A stretch of 64,000 nt of DNA. It comes from DATARN01 sp963851105. Lineage in GTDB: Bacteria; Actinomycetota; Acidimicrobiia; Acidimicrobiales; Palsa-688. The first letter of the stretch is position 1. Every line of letters begins with the position of its first letter. The translations under genes and the position numbers were made by a program. The notes beneath the pieces were generated by a model. The model saw nothing but the letters and a program-made list of their open reading frames with translations. It did no database searches and was not told the origin of the DNA. The DNA lies in assembly GCA_963851105.1 (NCBI GenBank), contig CAWKNP010000010.1, positions 1 through 64,000 of the forward strand, written 5' to 3'. Positions 26,763 to 36,522 of the stretch are shown here, one piece after another.

Positions 26763-28841
26763 TTAGCTGGCGGTGAATCCGATGGCTTCGTAGTGCCAAT
26801 TGCCGTTGATTTTGGTGAGCAACGTGGCGTATAGGAGTTTGTCGTGGGGCAAGGCAGGGACGTTGAGGCTGGATCGCGTCGGGAGCAGGATGCCGGAGTT
26901 AACTAGGTTCGTGCCGTACAGGGTCGTGCCGACTACCAGCATGTAGTCTTGGGCGCCGGCCACCGTTGTCCAGGTGAAGGCGGTTGGCGTCGGGACGTTC
27001 AGCTGTCCGTTCACTGGCTTTGTGAGCATTGCCATGGCGGGTCCGGCGGTGAAGGTAATGGCTTGGTACCGGGTCCACGTCCCGTTGGTTTTGGTCAGCA
27101 GCGTGGCGTCGAGCATTTTGCCGGAGGGCAGCGTCGGGGTGGCGTAGTTCGACTGGGTCGGCGGGAGGATCCCGGAGTTGGCCAGATCGGATCCGTATTT
27201 TGTGGTGCCGACGACGAGGATGTAACCCTCCGCTTGGGGGATCGTGGTCCATGTGAAGGCCTTCGTCGGATCGACAGAATTCTCGCCGTCGAGCGGGAAG
27301 GTGAAACTGGCCTGCCCTGGGGCGGCGGTGAAGGTGATGGCTTGGAAGTTGCTCCAGGTTCCGCCGACCTCGGTGAGCAGCGTGGCGTGTAGCAAGGGGC
27401 CGGCAGGGAGGGCGGGGACGTCGACGTTGCTCTCGGTCGGGGGCAAGATGCCTGAGTTGAACAGGTCGGCTCCGTACAACGTGGTGCCTATTACCAGTAT
27501 GTAGCCCTGGGCTTGGGGCGTCGGCGACCAGGTGAAGGGTTTGGTGGTATCGACGTCGTTTTGGCCGTCCACCGGTGAGAGAAACGTGGCGTTGACCGGC
27601 TCGATCGTGACCACCGCTCCCAACTCCTTGCCGGACAAATTGAAGTCGCCTACCGCCACGCAGGTGATTCCCATTGGGCAGACCAGCGTGGCCAGCCAAC
27701 TGGTGCCAGTGACCAGTTGGGTGCTACCGGGGCTACCGTTGGTGATGAGCGCGAGGATGATCTGGTTTGAGCCGGGGCCGATCAGGACGCCGACCGTTTC
27801 GCAGGTCGCGTCATTGGAGCACGCCACGGCCGTGAGCTCGCTGGTACCTGGCACCGCTTGGGCGGGGCCGGGGACACCCTAGATGATGGGTGCCACGACC
27901 CCCGTTGTGGCGTTGAAGCCGGCGGTCTCGCAGTCCGACACTCCGGGGCAAGCCACCGCGGAGAGGTAGACCGACCCGCTCACGGCGACGGGTGCGCCGG
28001 CGGTGCCGTCCGCGATCGGCACGGCCTCGCCTGGTCCCCCGTACGCGTAGCCGACTGCTTCGCAGGTGGCGACACTCCCGCAGGCAACATCGTTCAGAGC
28101 GAAGACGTCGGGGAGGATCTGCACGGCACCGGGGAAGCCATCGACGATCGGCACGACCACGCCCTGGCCAGGCGGGAACGAGTTGCTGCTCGTGCTCCCG
28201 ACCGCGACGCAGACGTTGGTGGTGGGACACGCGATGGCGTAGAGCCCCAGTTTGGTAGTAGATACCGCCTTGGGGGTGCCTGCGGTCCCGTTGACGATCG
28301 GGACCATGACGGCGTCGAGCGAGGAGCTCTTGCCGACCGCTTCGCAGAATGTGGTCGTCGCACACGCGATGTCGGACAGGCCCGAGGTGCCCGCGACTGT
28401 CTGGACGGCACCGGGAACGCCGCCATTGACGGGCACGATCACCCCCCCAGATCCCTGACCTACCGCATAGCAGGTGCTCGCGCTTGGACACGCGATACCA
28501 CCAATAAACGACGTTCCGGTCACCGTCCGGACGACCGTCGTGAACGAGTCGGCGGAGGCAGCCGAAGGCGTCATGACGCCTATTGACACCGCCACACAGC
28601 ACAGAGCAAGTCCGCACCTTGCTGCCCACGAGGGGCGACACCTTCCGACCTCGGTCCGCTGGCGAAGCGGACCGGGCGGCCCTTGCAAAGGCGACCATCT
28701 GCCTGTGAAATATCGTCGCACCTGCGTGCCCCGAGAAACAGGTCGAAACGGCGGGCCCGGGACATTGCTGGAGTACCCCACGAACCCGGCGCGCTGGCAG
28801 ATGGGATCCGCGTTCCGGCGCGACGCAGAACGGATCACCAT
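26763..28841 (-). pseudogene. Secreted repeat protein interrupted by an in-frame TAG
   Basis: One continuous minus-strand frame broken only by TAG at 27879-27881. The N-terminal part has a membrane/signal segment (GLALCCVAVSIGVM...AASA) and ~45-residue repeats with paired Cys (ACPSASTCYAVGQGSGGVIV, ACATTTFCEAVGKSSS), a propeller-like pattern. The repeat unit spans the TAG (VVAPII, stop, GVPGPAQAV). The C-terminal part has three Ig-like ~105-residue repeats (YILVVGTTKYGSDLANSGIL). Probably an extracellular protein of ~690 residues, now split. The exact start is uncertain. Confidence 0.65.
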
Positions 28842-29324
28842 GACGCATCGGCACCCCGTCCCACTACCTTTAGGGCGCTCGAAGCCGGAATAAGACGGGA
28901 GTCGCTACGGCCAGGTGCGAACAACGGGTTGAAATGCCCGAACCCCGCCGAATCGGCGATCACTCCGATGTTGTTCCTTCGCTGCTCGATGTCTTCCCGG
29001 CGGTCCGGTTTGTCCTAGCGCGTCGGATTACACTATCTCTCAGGGACGATCCACTTTCTCGGACCAGACGCGGGATCTGCGGCGAATCGGTTGTCACCAC
29101 CACCCGTCGCCGGGCTCAAAATTGCCAGTCCGCCATTGGCGACCACATCAAGTGGCCCTTTGCTACGAGAGTCATCAGTCGGGTCATGATGCCCGATTCG
29201 CGAGTTCGCTGCGATCATCCGTCTGGGTGGCGGCCGCCGCCTGGACGCCGATGGCGAAGAGCGGCACGAGACAGCCATCGCGCAGGAGGACGGAAAGAGG
29301 CCGGTTCCTGGCACACTACCATCG
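28842..29324. other. Intergenic stretch, divergent promoter region
   Basis: Separates the minus-strand repeat protein from the plus-strand M48 protease. I see no supported gene; it must hold promoters for both, but no consensus elements stand out. Confidence 0.4.
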
Positions 29325-30554
29325 ATGTCCACTGCGGGCTCGGTCTCGATGTCGACATGCCCGCGCTGCGCTCAGTCCATGCCATCAGCGATTGGGTTCG
29401 TGCAATGGTGCCCGGGATGTAACTGGAACGTGGACCCGTCACCTCCCGGCCCGCAGGCCGGTTGGATCGCGCAGCGGGCCCGGCAAAGAGCGCACGTCCG
29501 GGGAACGAGACTGTACGAGCAAGTCAGCCGCGATCCGAAACTGCGTCCCCGATGGGATCGGAACCGGGTCGCTACCGTGGTAGCCGCGACAGCAGTGCAC
29601 CTATCTTCGGCGGTCGTCGCGCTTGGGGCGGTCGTGGTGGCGGCGACGACGTGGCCGAGCCCGATCGGGCTGCTCGTCGCAACCGGGCTCGCGGCCATGA
29701 CGTGGACGGTTCGACCCCGATTCGGGCGCTTGGTGAAATCGTCGGCGCCGATGCGGCGGGCTGACCTACCCGCGCTCTTCGCCGTGATCGATCGGGTGGC
29801 GGCCCATATCGCCGGCCGCGGCCCCGATTTCGTTGTCATCGACTCCGCGGTCAGCGCGTCGTGGGGCACTATCGGCTTGCGACGCCGACGTGTCCTGACG
29901 ATCGGATGGCCGCTGTGGGCTGCTGCGTCGCCGCCACAGCAGATTGCACTCCTCGGCCACGAGATCGCCCACGAAGTCAACGGAGACGTGACCCACGGCC
30001 TGATCGTCGGATCGGCGTTGCGAACACTGACCGCGTGGCGGAGGCTTCTGATCCAGGGGGGACACCAGGTGCGCCCCCTGCAGCGCCGCAGCTGGCTACG
30101 AGACGACCTCGCACGAATTGTTCTCGTAGTACTCGGAGCGATTCCGCTGCTGATACAGCGCCTCGTCGAGGGAGCACGCGATCGAACCACGCAGCGTGCG
30201 GAGTACCTTGCCGACGAGTTGGCTGCCCGGGCCGGCGGCACTGTCGCCGCGGCCGGGGTCATGGAACTCCTGCTGCTTGACGGATCTATCCGCCTGACCT
30301 TGCAACGCGCCGCCAATGAGCGTGTCGCGGACCGGGTGGCGTACTTGCGTGCTCACCTCTCACATGTCCCCGCGTCCGAACTGGAACGACTCCGCCGGGT
30401 CGCGGACCAGCGAGGACACCGCGTCGACGCGACCCATCCGCCCACCCACCTTCGCCTGGCCTTCATGCGCTCCCTTCAACACGCCGACCCGTCTGTGACC
30501 ATGACGCTCGAAGAGGCCGCCGCCGTTGACGCCGAGGTGTTCCGTCGCCCGTAG
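29325..30554 (+). CDS. M48-family membrane metalloprotease with zinc ribbon
   Basis: 409 residues, intact. An N-terminal zinc ribbon (CPRCAQS, later CPGCNWN) is followed by two hydrophobic membrane segments (~85-125), a peptidase domain with HEIAHEVNGD (HExxH with zinc ligands) and the third ligand in EYLADELAARAGG, then further helices. HtpX/Ste24-type proteases degrade misfolded membrane proteins; the substrate here is unknown. An ATG 24 bases later (MSTCPRC) is also possible. Its intact state contrasts with its decayed neighbours. Confidence 0.82.
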   Translation: MSTAGSVSMSTCPRCAQSMPSAIGFVQWCPGCNWNVDPSPPGPQAGWIAQRARQRAHVRGTRLYEQVSRDPKLRPRWDRNRVATVVAATAVHLSSAVVALGAVVVAATTWPSPIGLLVATGLAAMTWTVRPRFGRLVKSSAPMRRADLPALFAVIDRVAAHIAGRGPDFVVIDSAVSASWGTIGLRRRRVLTIGWPLWAAASPPQQIALLGHEIAHEVNGDVTHGLIVGSALRTLTAWRRLLIQGGHQVRPLQRRSWLRDDLARIVLVVLGAIPLLIQRLVEGARDRTTQRAEYLADELAARAGGTVAAAGVMELLLLDGSIRLTLQRAANERVADRVAYLRAHLSHVPASELERLRRVADQRGHRVDATHPPTHLRLAFMRSLQHADPSVTMTLEEAAAVDAEVFRRP

Positions 30555-30757
30555 ATGGGTCCGTCGCCTTGGAGAAGCCCCAACCCGTCCGGAAGAATGT
30601 CCGATCCTTCACGCCTCCCCGATAGTTGTCGGATTCCGCACGCGCACTGACCGACCGGTTCGGCCGCATCCAGCTTTCCTGGATCGGCGCGCAGCGAGCT
30701 TTCTTCGACCGGCGGAGGAGAGTGCGTCGGTCGGCACGGGGTAGTTGAGACGCTTCC

Positions 30758-31230
30758 TTACCCCACCTTGTCCCAGGTACCGGACCCCTTCGTGATGAAG
30801 TACGAAGAGTCGATCATGATGGTTTGGAGGCCGCCGATAACACCATGATCGACGATGTCATTCTGGTTACTTGAGTCCGGCTTCGCTCAATAGCATTTTG
30901 GCCTGCCCACCGTGTGGTACAGCCAGCCTTGACGCCTCGGCCGACCCTGTAGATCCCGTCGCCGACTGACTGGGCCGCGTCTGTCTGGGCGACCTCGAGC
31001 AACGCCTTCGCCTTGTCGAGTTGGGTCTGAAGGGTATCGGTGCGCGTGTCGCTCGACGTCAGCGCCGCCTCCGCCTTCGTGGCGCGATGGTCCGCCGATT
31101 GTCGCCTAATGGACCCCGCGGCGAAACCCCCGACAAATATCAACATTGCGATGAACATTGATCCCGTGAACTTTGAAATACCGGGCCGATGGTCTCGGCA
31201 TATCTCTGCTTCTGATGGCGGTAGCTCCAT
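30758..31230 (-). pseudogene. Membrane-anchored protein, frameshift plus TGA at a conserved Trp
   Basis: Starts ATG 31230 (MELPPSEAEICRDHRPG), membrane segment SMFIAMLIFVGGFAAGS, coiled coil, then the C-terminal domain GDGIYRVGRGVKAG. One base is missing there; the next frame continues YHTVGRPKCY, then TGA (30887-30889) where related proteins have Trp, then AKPDSSNQNDIVDHGVIGG and ends at TAA 30758. Related actinobacterial proteins read DG.YRVG...G.Y......CYWA. Two independent lesions show a decayed gene. Confidence 0.6.
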
Positions 31231-31244
31231 TGAAGTCCTTCCAG

Positions 31245-31851
31245 ATACAAAGTAAAGTGCCGGCGACGGCGCGGGACGAGCAGCGCGTGCGATGTTGGCG
31301 GTGTCGCGGAAGCGTTGCGACGCCCTCTCGGCCAACGCTGCCCCCGCCTGCACGTCGAAACGGACCACCCCGTCCGGCGCCAACTGAAAAGTCAACGTCG
31401 AGCCGATGAGAAGCACCCTCGGGGGGCCCCACCACGACATCGGTGACGGCCGCGATCGGGAACCGTGCCTCGATCGGTTCGAGTAGAGCAACGGGTCCCA
31501 AACTCTTTCGATCACCAATCAGTCGTCCACGACACGAACGTTGACCGTGAGACCCCCCCGTCTCCTGGCCTTTGGATCGGGGGCGCCGAAAATCAGTCGC
31601 TGCCAGTCTTGCGGCATGGCCGAGAAGACGAGACCAGCCTGGACAGAAAGGGGGGCCGACATGGCTGGTCCCCCCGGACTCGATTGCCCACCTTCCAGAA
31701 ACCACCACGATGATGAGCCCGACGAGCGCGACGCCGGGCACTGCCACGGTAAGGGTAGGGTCGCCACCGAGGAGGAAAACATATCTCGTGTGACGGCCGC
31801 CAGCCCGAGCACCGCCACACCAACCCACCCAACGACCGTTACCTGCCCCAC
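31245..31851 (-). pseudogene. Decayed membrane protein gene
   Basis: Starts near ATG 31851 (MGQVTVVGWVGVAVLGLAAV), changes frame into a second hydrophobic segment (VPGVALVGLIIVVVS), reaches MPQDWQRLIFGAPDPKARRRG and VNVRVVDD, then TGA 31519-31521, with the same frame continuing LVIERVWDPLL. A further shift leads to LIGSTLTFQLAPDGVVRFDV and AERASQRFRDTANIARAA. No frame is long enough to give a functional product. Family not recognised. Confidence 0.5.
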
Positions 31852-32123
31852 TGCGACTCATGAGCAGGGTGAGACATCTCTGATGGGGAAGCGGCTCCGT
31901 CGTCGCCCATGTGCCTGGTCGCGTCCAGGACGATCGCGGCGAAAGGCGTTTCCGGCGAGGTCGCTAGGCAATGATGATCGTCAGGATCCGGAACTGGCCA
32001 CTCCATGTGACTCGAAGTCCTGCTCGTCGCGACCGGTGTCCCCAGGGACACCGAGTCGGGGTGAAGCACACAAGCACCCGGACCCGGTCGTCAGCCCGTC
32101 AGTGGCGGCCTAACGTGCAAATC

Positions 32124-32771
32124 ATGCACGAGCATGGACACGGCGAGCAGCGATTCGCGAGTGCGGCACAGGCCGCGGAGTGGGACGAGAAATACAACGA
32201 GCGCGACGGGGCAATTTGGAGCGGGCGGCCGAATGGGCGGCTCGTCGCCGAAGTCGCGGAGCTCATCCCCGGTGCAGCGCTCGAAGTAGGTTCCGGTGAA
32301 GGCGCCGACGCGATCTGGCTCGCTCAGCGCGGCTGGACGGTCACCGCGATCGACGTCTCCGGCGTGGCCGTAGGCCGGGCGCGGGAGGCCGCCGAACGAG
32401 CCGGCGTCGCGGTCGAATGGGTTTGTGGGGACGTGCTGGCGACACCGTTCCCGGCCCAATCGTTCGACCTCGTGTCGATGCAGTACCCGGGGCTTCCAAA
32501 GGCTGCGGGCGAGGCCGCCGTGCGGGCGCTACTCGACACCGTGCGCGTTGGCGGGTCGCTGCTCGCCGTCTACCACGACATCGATGAAGACCACCGCGAG
32601 CACATGAAGTCGCGGGGCGTCGACCCCGCCGACTACGTCGGTGCCAACGAACTCGCCTTTCTGCTCGGTGACGACTTCACGGTCGAGCGGCAGGCCGTCG
32701 AGCCGCGCATCGGCCCGCCGCCCGACACCGCGCACATCGCCGACGTCGTGCTGCGAGCCCGGCGTCGCTGA
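32124..32771 (+). CDS. Class I SAM-dependent methyltransferase
   Basis: 215 residues from ATG 32124. SAM-binding motif I is ALEVGSGEGADAIWLAQRG, followed by VTAIDVSGVAVGRAREAAE (acidic residue binding the ribose), the motif IV-like FDLVSMQYPG and the post-motif LLDTVRVGGSLLAVYHD. Layout matches ubiquinone/tellurite-type small methyltransferases. Substrate unknown. Intact among decayed neighbours. Confidence 0.82.
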   Translation: MHEHGHGEQRFASAAQAAEWDEKYNERDGAIWSGRPNGRLVAEVAELIPGAALEVGSGEGADAIWLAQRGWTVTAIDVSGVAVGRAREAAERAGVAVEWVCGDVLATPFPAQSFDLVSMQYPGLPKAAGEAAVRALLDTVRVGGSLLAVYHDIDEDHREHMKSRGVDPADYVGANELAFLLGDDFTVERQAVEPRIGPPPDTAHIADVVLRARRR

Positions 32772-32926
32772 CCGGACGGCCGCCAGCTTTCGAGACACTG
32801 AGGGCCCACCTGAACCAGGTCCTCGACGACAGAGTCTGGGCGCCGGACGCAGGGATCAACCCCTCCCGCTCTCGCAGTGTCTTGGTACCGTGCGGGTAGG
32901 ACCGACGCGCACCAGGGCAGCCACAC

Positions 32927-33401
32927 CTAGGCGACCAGGTCGGACAGATGCTGCAGCGAGTTGTCGAGGTGGTCCTGTCCGAACGGCGGGAACTGGATGT
33001 ACTCGCGCACTTGGGGCGAGATCGCTGAACAGTCGTACGTCAGGGTCACCGTCGTCCGCGACGGACCGGTCGCCTCGAGGTCGTAGCGCCAGATCCAGCC
33101 ACCGAAGCTGAGTTCCCCGGTGGCGGGCGAGTCCGTCCCAGGCTGCCACGCGATCGCCCGCGGCTCATCGAACACCTCAACCCGGTTGGCGATCTTGTAC
33201 TCCTTGTCCGGGTGGCCCCTCGTGGTACATCACCATTCGGAACACCTCGCCGGCGGCGGTGATGCGATAGCCGGCCAGGGACTCGCGCGCCCAGCCGGTG
33301 CCGTCGAAGTCGGCGTGTGCCGATCGGTCGGCCAACACCGCGAACACCGCCTCCCGGGCGGCCTCGATCGTCGTGGACGCGGTAACGCGCTCGGTTTCCA
33401 T
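32927..33401 (-). pseudogene. SRPBCC-family protein, one frameshift
   Basis: START/Bet v 1-like fold protein. ATG 33401 (METERVTASTTIEAAREAVF, AVLADRSAHADFDGTGW) runs to about 33215, where one extra C breaks the frame; the continuation reads VFDEPRAIAWQPGTDSPATG, WRYDLEATGPSRTTVTLTYD and ends at 32927. Reconstructed length ~157 residues is right for the family, which binds hydrophobic ligands. A single indel, so a sequence error is possible. Confidence 0.75.
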
Positions 33402-33549
33402 ACCCGTGAGACGGCTCGCCGGGCCCGAACTCATCGCGTCACGGGACACCGGCCGGCCGCGGATCGAACGTGTGGCGTCATCCGACAAGACTAAAGGCGG
33501 CTCCGGTGCTCGATGATCTGAACCGGGTCCCGGCGACCCGGCTCGACGC

Positions 33550-33969
33550 TTACATGATGCGCCGCCACGCGGCGAGGGGCGGGCGGATCGACGCACACGT
33601 AGGATGCCCATGTTCGACCGTGAGCCGGACGATCACCTCGAGCGAGTGTCCGTCGACCTCAATGGGGTTGAGGTGCTCGAGCCGGATCTTTCCGCGGCGG
33701 AACATCCTGAATTCGTCGCCGTCCAGTTCGCCCTACACGAGATAAAGGAAGCGATCATCACTCCGACCGTGCACATAGGGGGCCCCGAAGCCAGCCGCGC
33801 GCACGGTGAGCTCGACGTTAGCGACTAATGGCTCGTCGCCGGACGTTCTCGACGCGATCTCCTGGCGACGGCGCAGGCCCGCGTGGATGTTCTTGTAGCC
33901 GTTCGTTTGATCCGGTGACGGCCCGCAGGAGCACCCTGGCGGATCGACTCCGCGAACCCTCACGGCCAC
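33550..33969 (-). pseudogene. DUF5990-family protein with TAG replacing a conserved Trp
   Basis: In one frame from ATG 33969: VRVRGVDPPGCSCGPSPDQT, GYKNIHAGLRRRQEI, APYVHGRSDDRFLYLV, then TAG (33733-33735), then GELDGDEFRMFRRGKIRL and the end GHPTCASIRPPLAAW. I recall DUF5990 proteins reading LYLSWG at the stop position, so TGG to TAG is the simplest explanation. The remainder is undamaged. Confidence 0.7.
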
Positions 33970-34024
33970 CGTCGAAGGCTACGGCGGACCAAACCCATAT
34001 CGCGTAGTAAACGTGACCCGTAAT

Positions 34025-34234
34025 TCACGTGCCACGTCTCGAGGTGGGAGCATTGGGATTGACGAGCACTGGCACCGCTCCAATCCGGGTGGCACCCAAA
34101 ACCACCGCCGCCATATCAAGACTGTCGTTATTGGTGACCGAACGACCCCGGTCTCGGACCGCCACCGCGCTACCGCGACCTTCACGGAGGTGCCGATCGA
34201 CCAGCCAATCTGCCAGGTTGAACTCCATGACCAC
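34025..34234 (-). pseudogene. Remnant of an AMP-forming acyl-CoA synthetase with internal deletion
   Basis: The N-terminus of an adenylate-forming ligase is recognisable (EFNLADWLVDRHLREGRGSA, VAVRDRGRSVT), then the sequence jumps to VVLGATRIGAVPVLVNPNAP, which normally lies ~50 residues further on, and soon stops. The rest of the enzyme is absent. A clear deletion relic. Confidence 0.65.
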
Positions 34235-34446
34235 CCCGCCGGCCCGAGCTACGCGGAATCATGCACCGGCCTGCCTTGGCGCGCAACGATCAACATCGCA
34301 GCGAAACGGTTTATGCACGCCCCACAATGAAACTGATATCGGTCCCAGCTGACGACGATCCGTGGCTTCACGGAAATTTGGCTCGGACCGCTGCACCGAG
34401 TTCACGGGACTTACGAGGTCTGCGCCCTCCCCCTACGCTGTCGCTG

Positions 34447-36006
34447 ATGAACGCTGAGGACGGGATCCGGCTGGCCGAACTGGTAGCCGCGTTATCACTG
34501 GCGACCGACCTCGGCCTAGGACAACCTCAGGAGCACATCATCCGCCAGACCCTGATCGCGCTACGACTGGCAGAACTGGAGGGGCTCTCCGACGACGACC
34601 TTGCGGCTGCCTTCTACGTCTCGTTGCTGGCATGGGTGGGATGTGTCGTCGACGCCCACGAGATGGCGAAGTGGTTCGGGAATGACATGGCGGTGCGGGC
34701 GGACAGCTACCTGGTGGACCTGGCCGGAGTGCCGATGATGCGGTTCATGCTCAGCCACGTCGCCAGCGGGAGCCCGCCCATCCGGCGCCTCACCATGATC
34801 GGCCGTTTCCTGGCCGGCGGCTCGAAGGAGGTCGAGCAATCGATGGCCGCGCACTGCCAGACCTCGGGAGATCTCTCTCTGCGCCTGGGCCTCGGCGCCA
34901 ATGTGCGCGACCCGTTGCAGCAGGCCTACGAGCGCTGGGACGGGAAGGGCTCTCCGGCCAAGCTCATGGGCGATGAGATTTCCCCCATCATGCGCATTGT
35001 GCACGTCGCCAATGACGTGGAAGCACTCCACCGAATTGGCGGGGTGGGCGCCGCGGTCGAAATGCTTCGATCCCGGCGCGGTTCGGAGTTCGATCCCCAT
35101 CTGGTCGACGTCTTCTGTGACCACGCCGAGGACATCCTCGCCTCGATCGACGAGATCGATGGCTGGGACACGCTGATCGGCGGCCAAGCTTCCTTGGGCC
35201 GCGAGTTGCGCGGCGAGGAACTCGATCAGGTGTTGGAAGCCTTCGCGGACTACGCCGATGTGAAGTCGCCATTTATGCTCGGACACTCGCGCGGGGTGGC
35301 CGGTCTCGCCGCGGGGGCCGCGGCCACGCTCGGTCTCCCGAGCGACGACGTCACCTTGGTGCGGCGGGCTTCTCTGGTGCACGACGTCGGCGCCATCGGC
35401 GTCTCGACGGGGATTCTCGACAAGCCGGGACGACTGACCGCGCCCGAGCGCGAACGGATCCGAACCCATCCCTATTTGACGGCGCGCACCTTCGCCAAAC
35501 CCCGAGCCCTAGCCGCTATCGCCCAGCTGGCGCTGTTGCACCACGAGCGGATGGACGGATCTGGATATCCGGCGGGTATCACTGCCGACGGGCTTCCGCT
35601 GACGGCCCGGATCATCGCGGCCGCCGACGTCTACCACGCGCTCCTCGAACCACGGCCACACCGGCCGGCGTTCGCCCCCGATGCCGCCCGTGAGGTGTTG
35701 GGAGCCGAGGTGACCGAAGGTCGACTCGACGGCGACGCGGTCCGGGCCGTGTTGGATGCCGCCGGGCACCGAGTGCGGCGTGACGCCGGGCACGCCGGTG
35801 GCCTCAGTGCCCGTGAGGTCGAGGTGCTGGTCCTGCTGGCCCGGGGGAGATCGAAAAAGGAGATCGCCCAGGATCTACTTATCTCGGTGAAAACAGTCGG
35901 CGCCCACGTCGAGCACATCTACAGCAAACTCGGCGTGACCAGCCGGGGGGGCGCCGCCCTTTTCGCCATGCGGCAGGGACTGGTCGGGGGTAACCTGACG
36001 AGCTGA
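34447..36006 (+). CDS. HD-domain phosphohydrolase fused to a LuxR-type DNA-binding domain
   Basis: 519 residues from ATG 34447. HD motifs are visible in RRASLVHDVGAIGVSTGILD (~310) and the HD-GYP-like HHERMDGSGYPAGITADGLP (~365). The C-terminus is a LuxR HTH (GLSAREVEVLVLLARGRSKK, DLLISVKTVGAHVEHIYSKL). Possibly a regulator that responds to a cyclic dinucleotide or other phosphorylated ligand. An upstream ATG at 34327 is in frame but the family starts near MNAEDGIRLAELVAALSL. It ends 7 bp before operator copy A, and is the nearest DNA-binding protein gene to the RiPP locus. Confidence 0.8.
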   Translation: MNAEDGIRLAELVAALSLATDLGLGQPQEHIIRQTLIALRLAELEGLSDDDLAAAFYVSLLAWVGCVVDAHEMAKWFGNDMAVRADSYLVDLAGVPMMRFMLSHVASGSPPIRRLTMIGRFLAGGSKEVEQSMAAHCQTSGDLSLRLGLGANVRDPLQQAYERWDGKGSPAKLMGDEISPIMRIVHVANDVEALHRIGGVGAAVEMLRSRRGSEFDPHLVDVFCDHAEDILASIDEIDGWDTLIGGQASLGRELRGEELDQVLEAFADYADVKSPFMLGHSRGVAGLAAGAAATLGLPSDDVTLVRRASLVHDVGAIGVSTGILDKPGRLTAPERERIRTHPYLTARTFAKPRALAAIAQLALLHHERMDGSGYPAGITADGLPLTARIIAAADVYHALLEPRPHRPAFAPDAAREVLGAEVTEGRLDGDAVRAVLDAAGHRVRRDAGHAGGLSAREVEVLVLLARGRSKKEIAQDLLISVKTVGAHVEHIYSKLGVTSRGGAALFAMRQGLVGGNLTS

Positions 36007-36012
36007 GCGTGG

Positions 36013-36030
36013 ATCGGGCAAAGACCCGAT
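36013..36030. promoter_or_regulatory. Candidate operator A of the RiPP locus
   Basis: ATCGGG-CAAAGA-CCCGAT, 34 bp before the NTF2-like gene start. Identical half-sites and spacing occur at 43560-43577 and 48143-48160, and once with one mismatch at 49939-49956. It lies just after the HD-LuxR stop, so a terminator role was considered, but copies B and D follow no gene end. Confidence 0.6.
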
Positions 36031-36063
36031 GCGCGGTGTCGGGTACCGACCTAGAACAGGGCC

Positions 36064-36486
36064 ATGAATGGTTCGTGCGGCGCCCCCGGCGACGTGGAAG
36101 GGCCGGCGATCACCCGCTGGTCTGTCGGCGGTCTCCTGCTCGAGGCGCTCGCCGCCCGCAACTTCGCGGCGCTGGCGGACTGCTTCGAGCCGTCGGCCTC
36201 GATGCGCGCCCTGCTCCCCGACGGACCGGCCGAGTTTGTCGGCGCGTCGGAGATCGTGGCCGCCTTCGAGCGGTGGTTCGGCAGCGCCAAAGAGTTCGAG
36301 GTTGTCGCCGGCACTGTTGGCGAGGTCGGGCACCATCTGAGCGTGGCGTGGCGGCTCCGTGCCCACCCGACACCGCGGGGCGACGACCAGTGGCACGTGA
36401 TCGAACAGCAGGCCTATGTGCGAGCGACGAACCGCATCGACGCCATTGACCTGCTGAGCACCGAGTTCATGAGCGAGTCGGGGTGA
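36064..36486 (+). CDS. NTF2-like (SnoaL-type) family protein
   Basis: 140 residues with the cone-shaped NTF2 fold pattern: LLLEALAARNFAALADCF, LPDGPAEFVGASEIVAAFER, WRLRAHPTPRGDDQWHVIEQ, ending AYVRATNRIDAIDLLSTEF. Catalytic role unknown; such proteins are often cyclases or binding proteins. Starts ATG 36064, 34 bp after operator A, and is followed 36 bp later by the parvulin-like gene, so it may be the first gene of the RiPP operon. Confidence 0.75.
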   Translation: MNGSCGAPGDVEGPAITRWSVGGLLLEALAARNFAALADCFEPSASMRALLPDGPAEFVGASEIVAAFERWFGSAKEFEVVAGTVGEVGHHLSVAWRLRAHPTPRGDDQWHVIEQQAYVRATNRIDAIDLLSTEFMSESG

Positions 36487-36522
36487 AGTCGGTCGACGGC
36501 GAGGCGCTTATCGATCCGGAGG

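Noticed and set aside
33604..33828. Small plus-strand gene
   Set aside because: It is antisense to the DUF5990 pseudogene, whose homology extends across the region.
30758..33969. TGA or TAG read as Trp or another amino acid (recoding)
   Set aside because: TGA and TAG are used as ordinary stops throughout, and Trp is encoded by TGG in all intact genes. Local decay is simpler.
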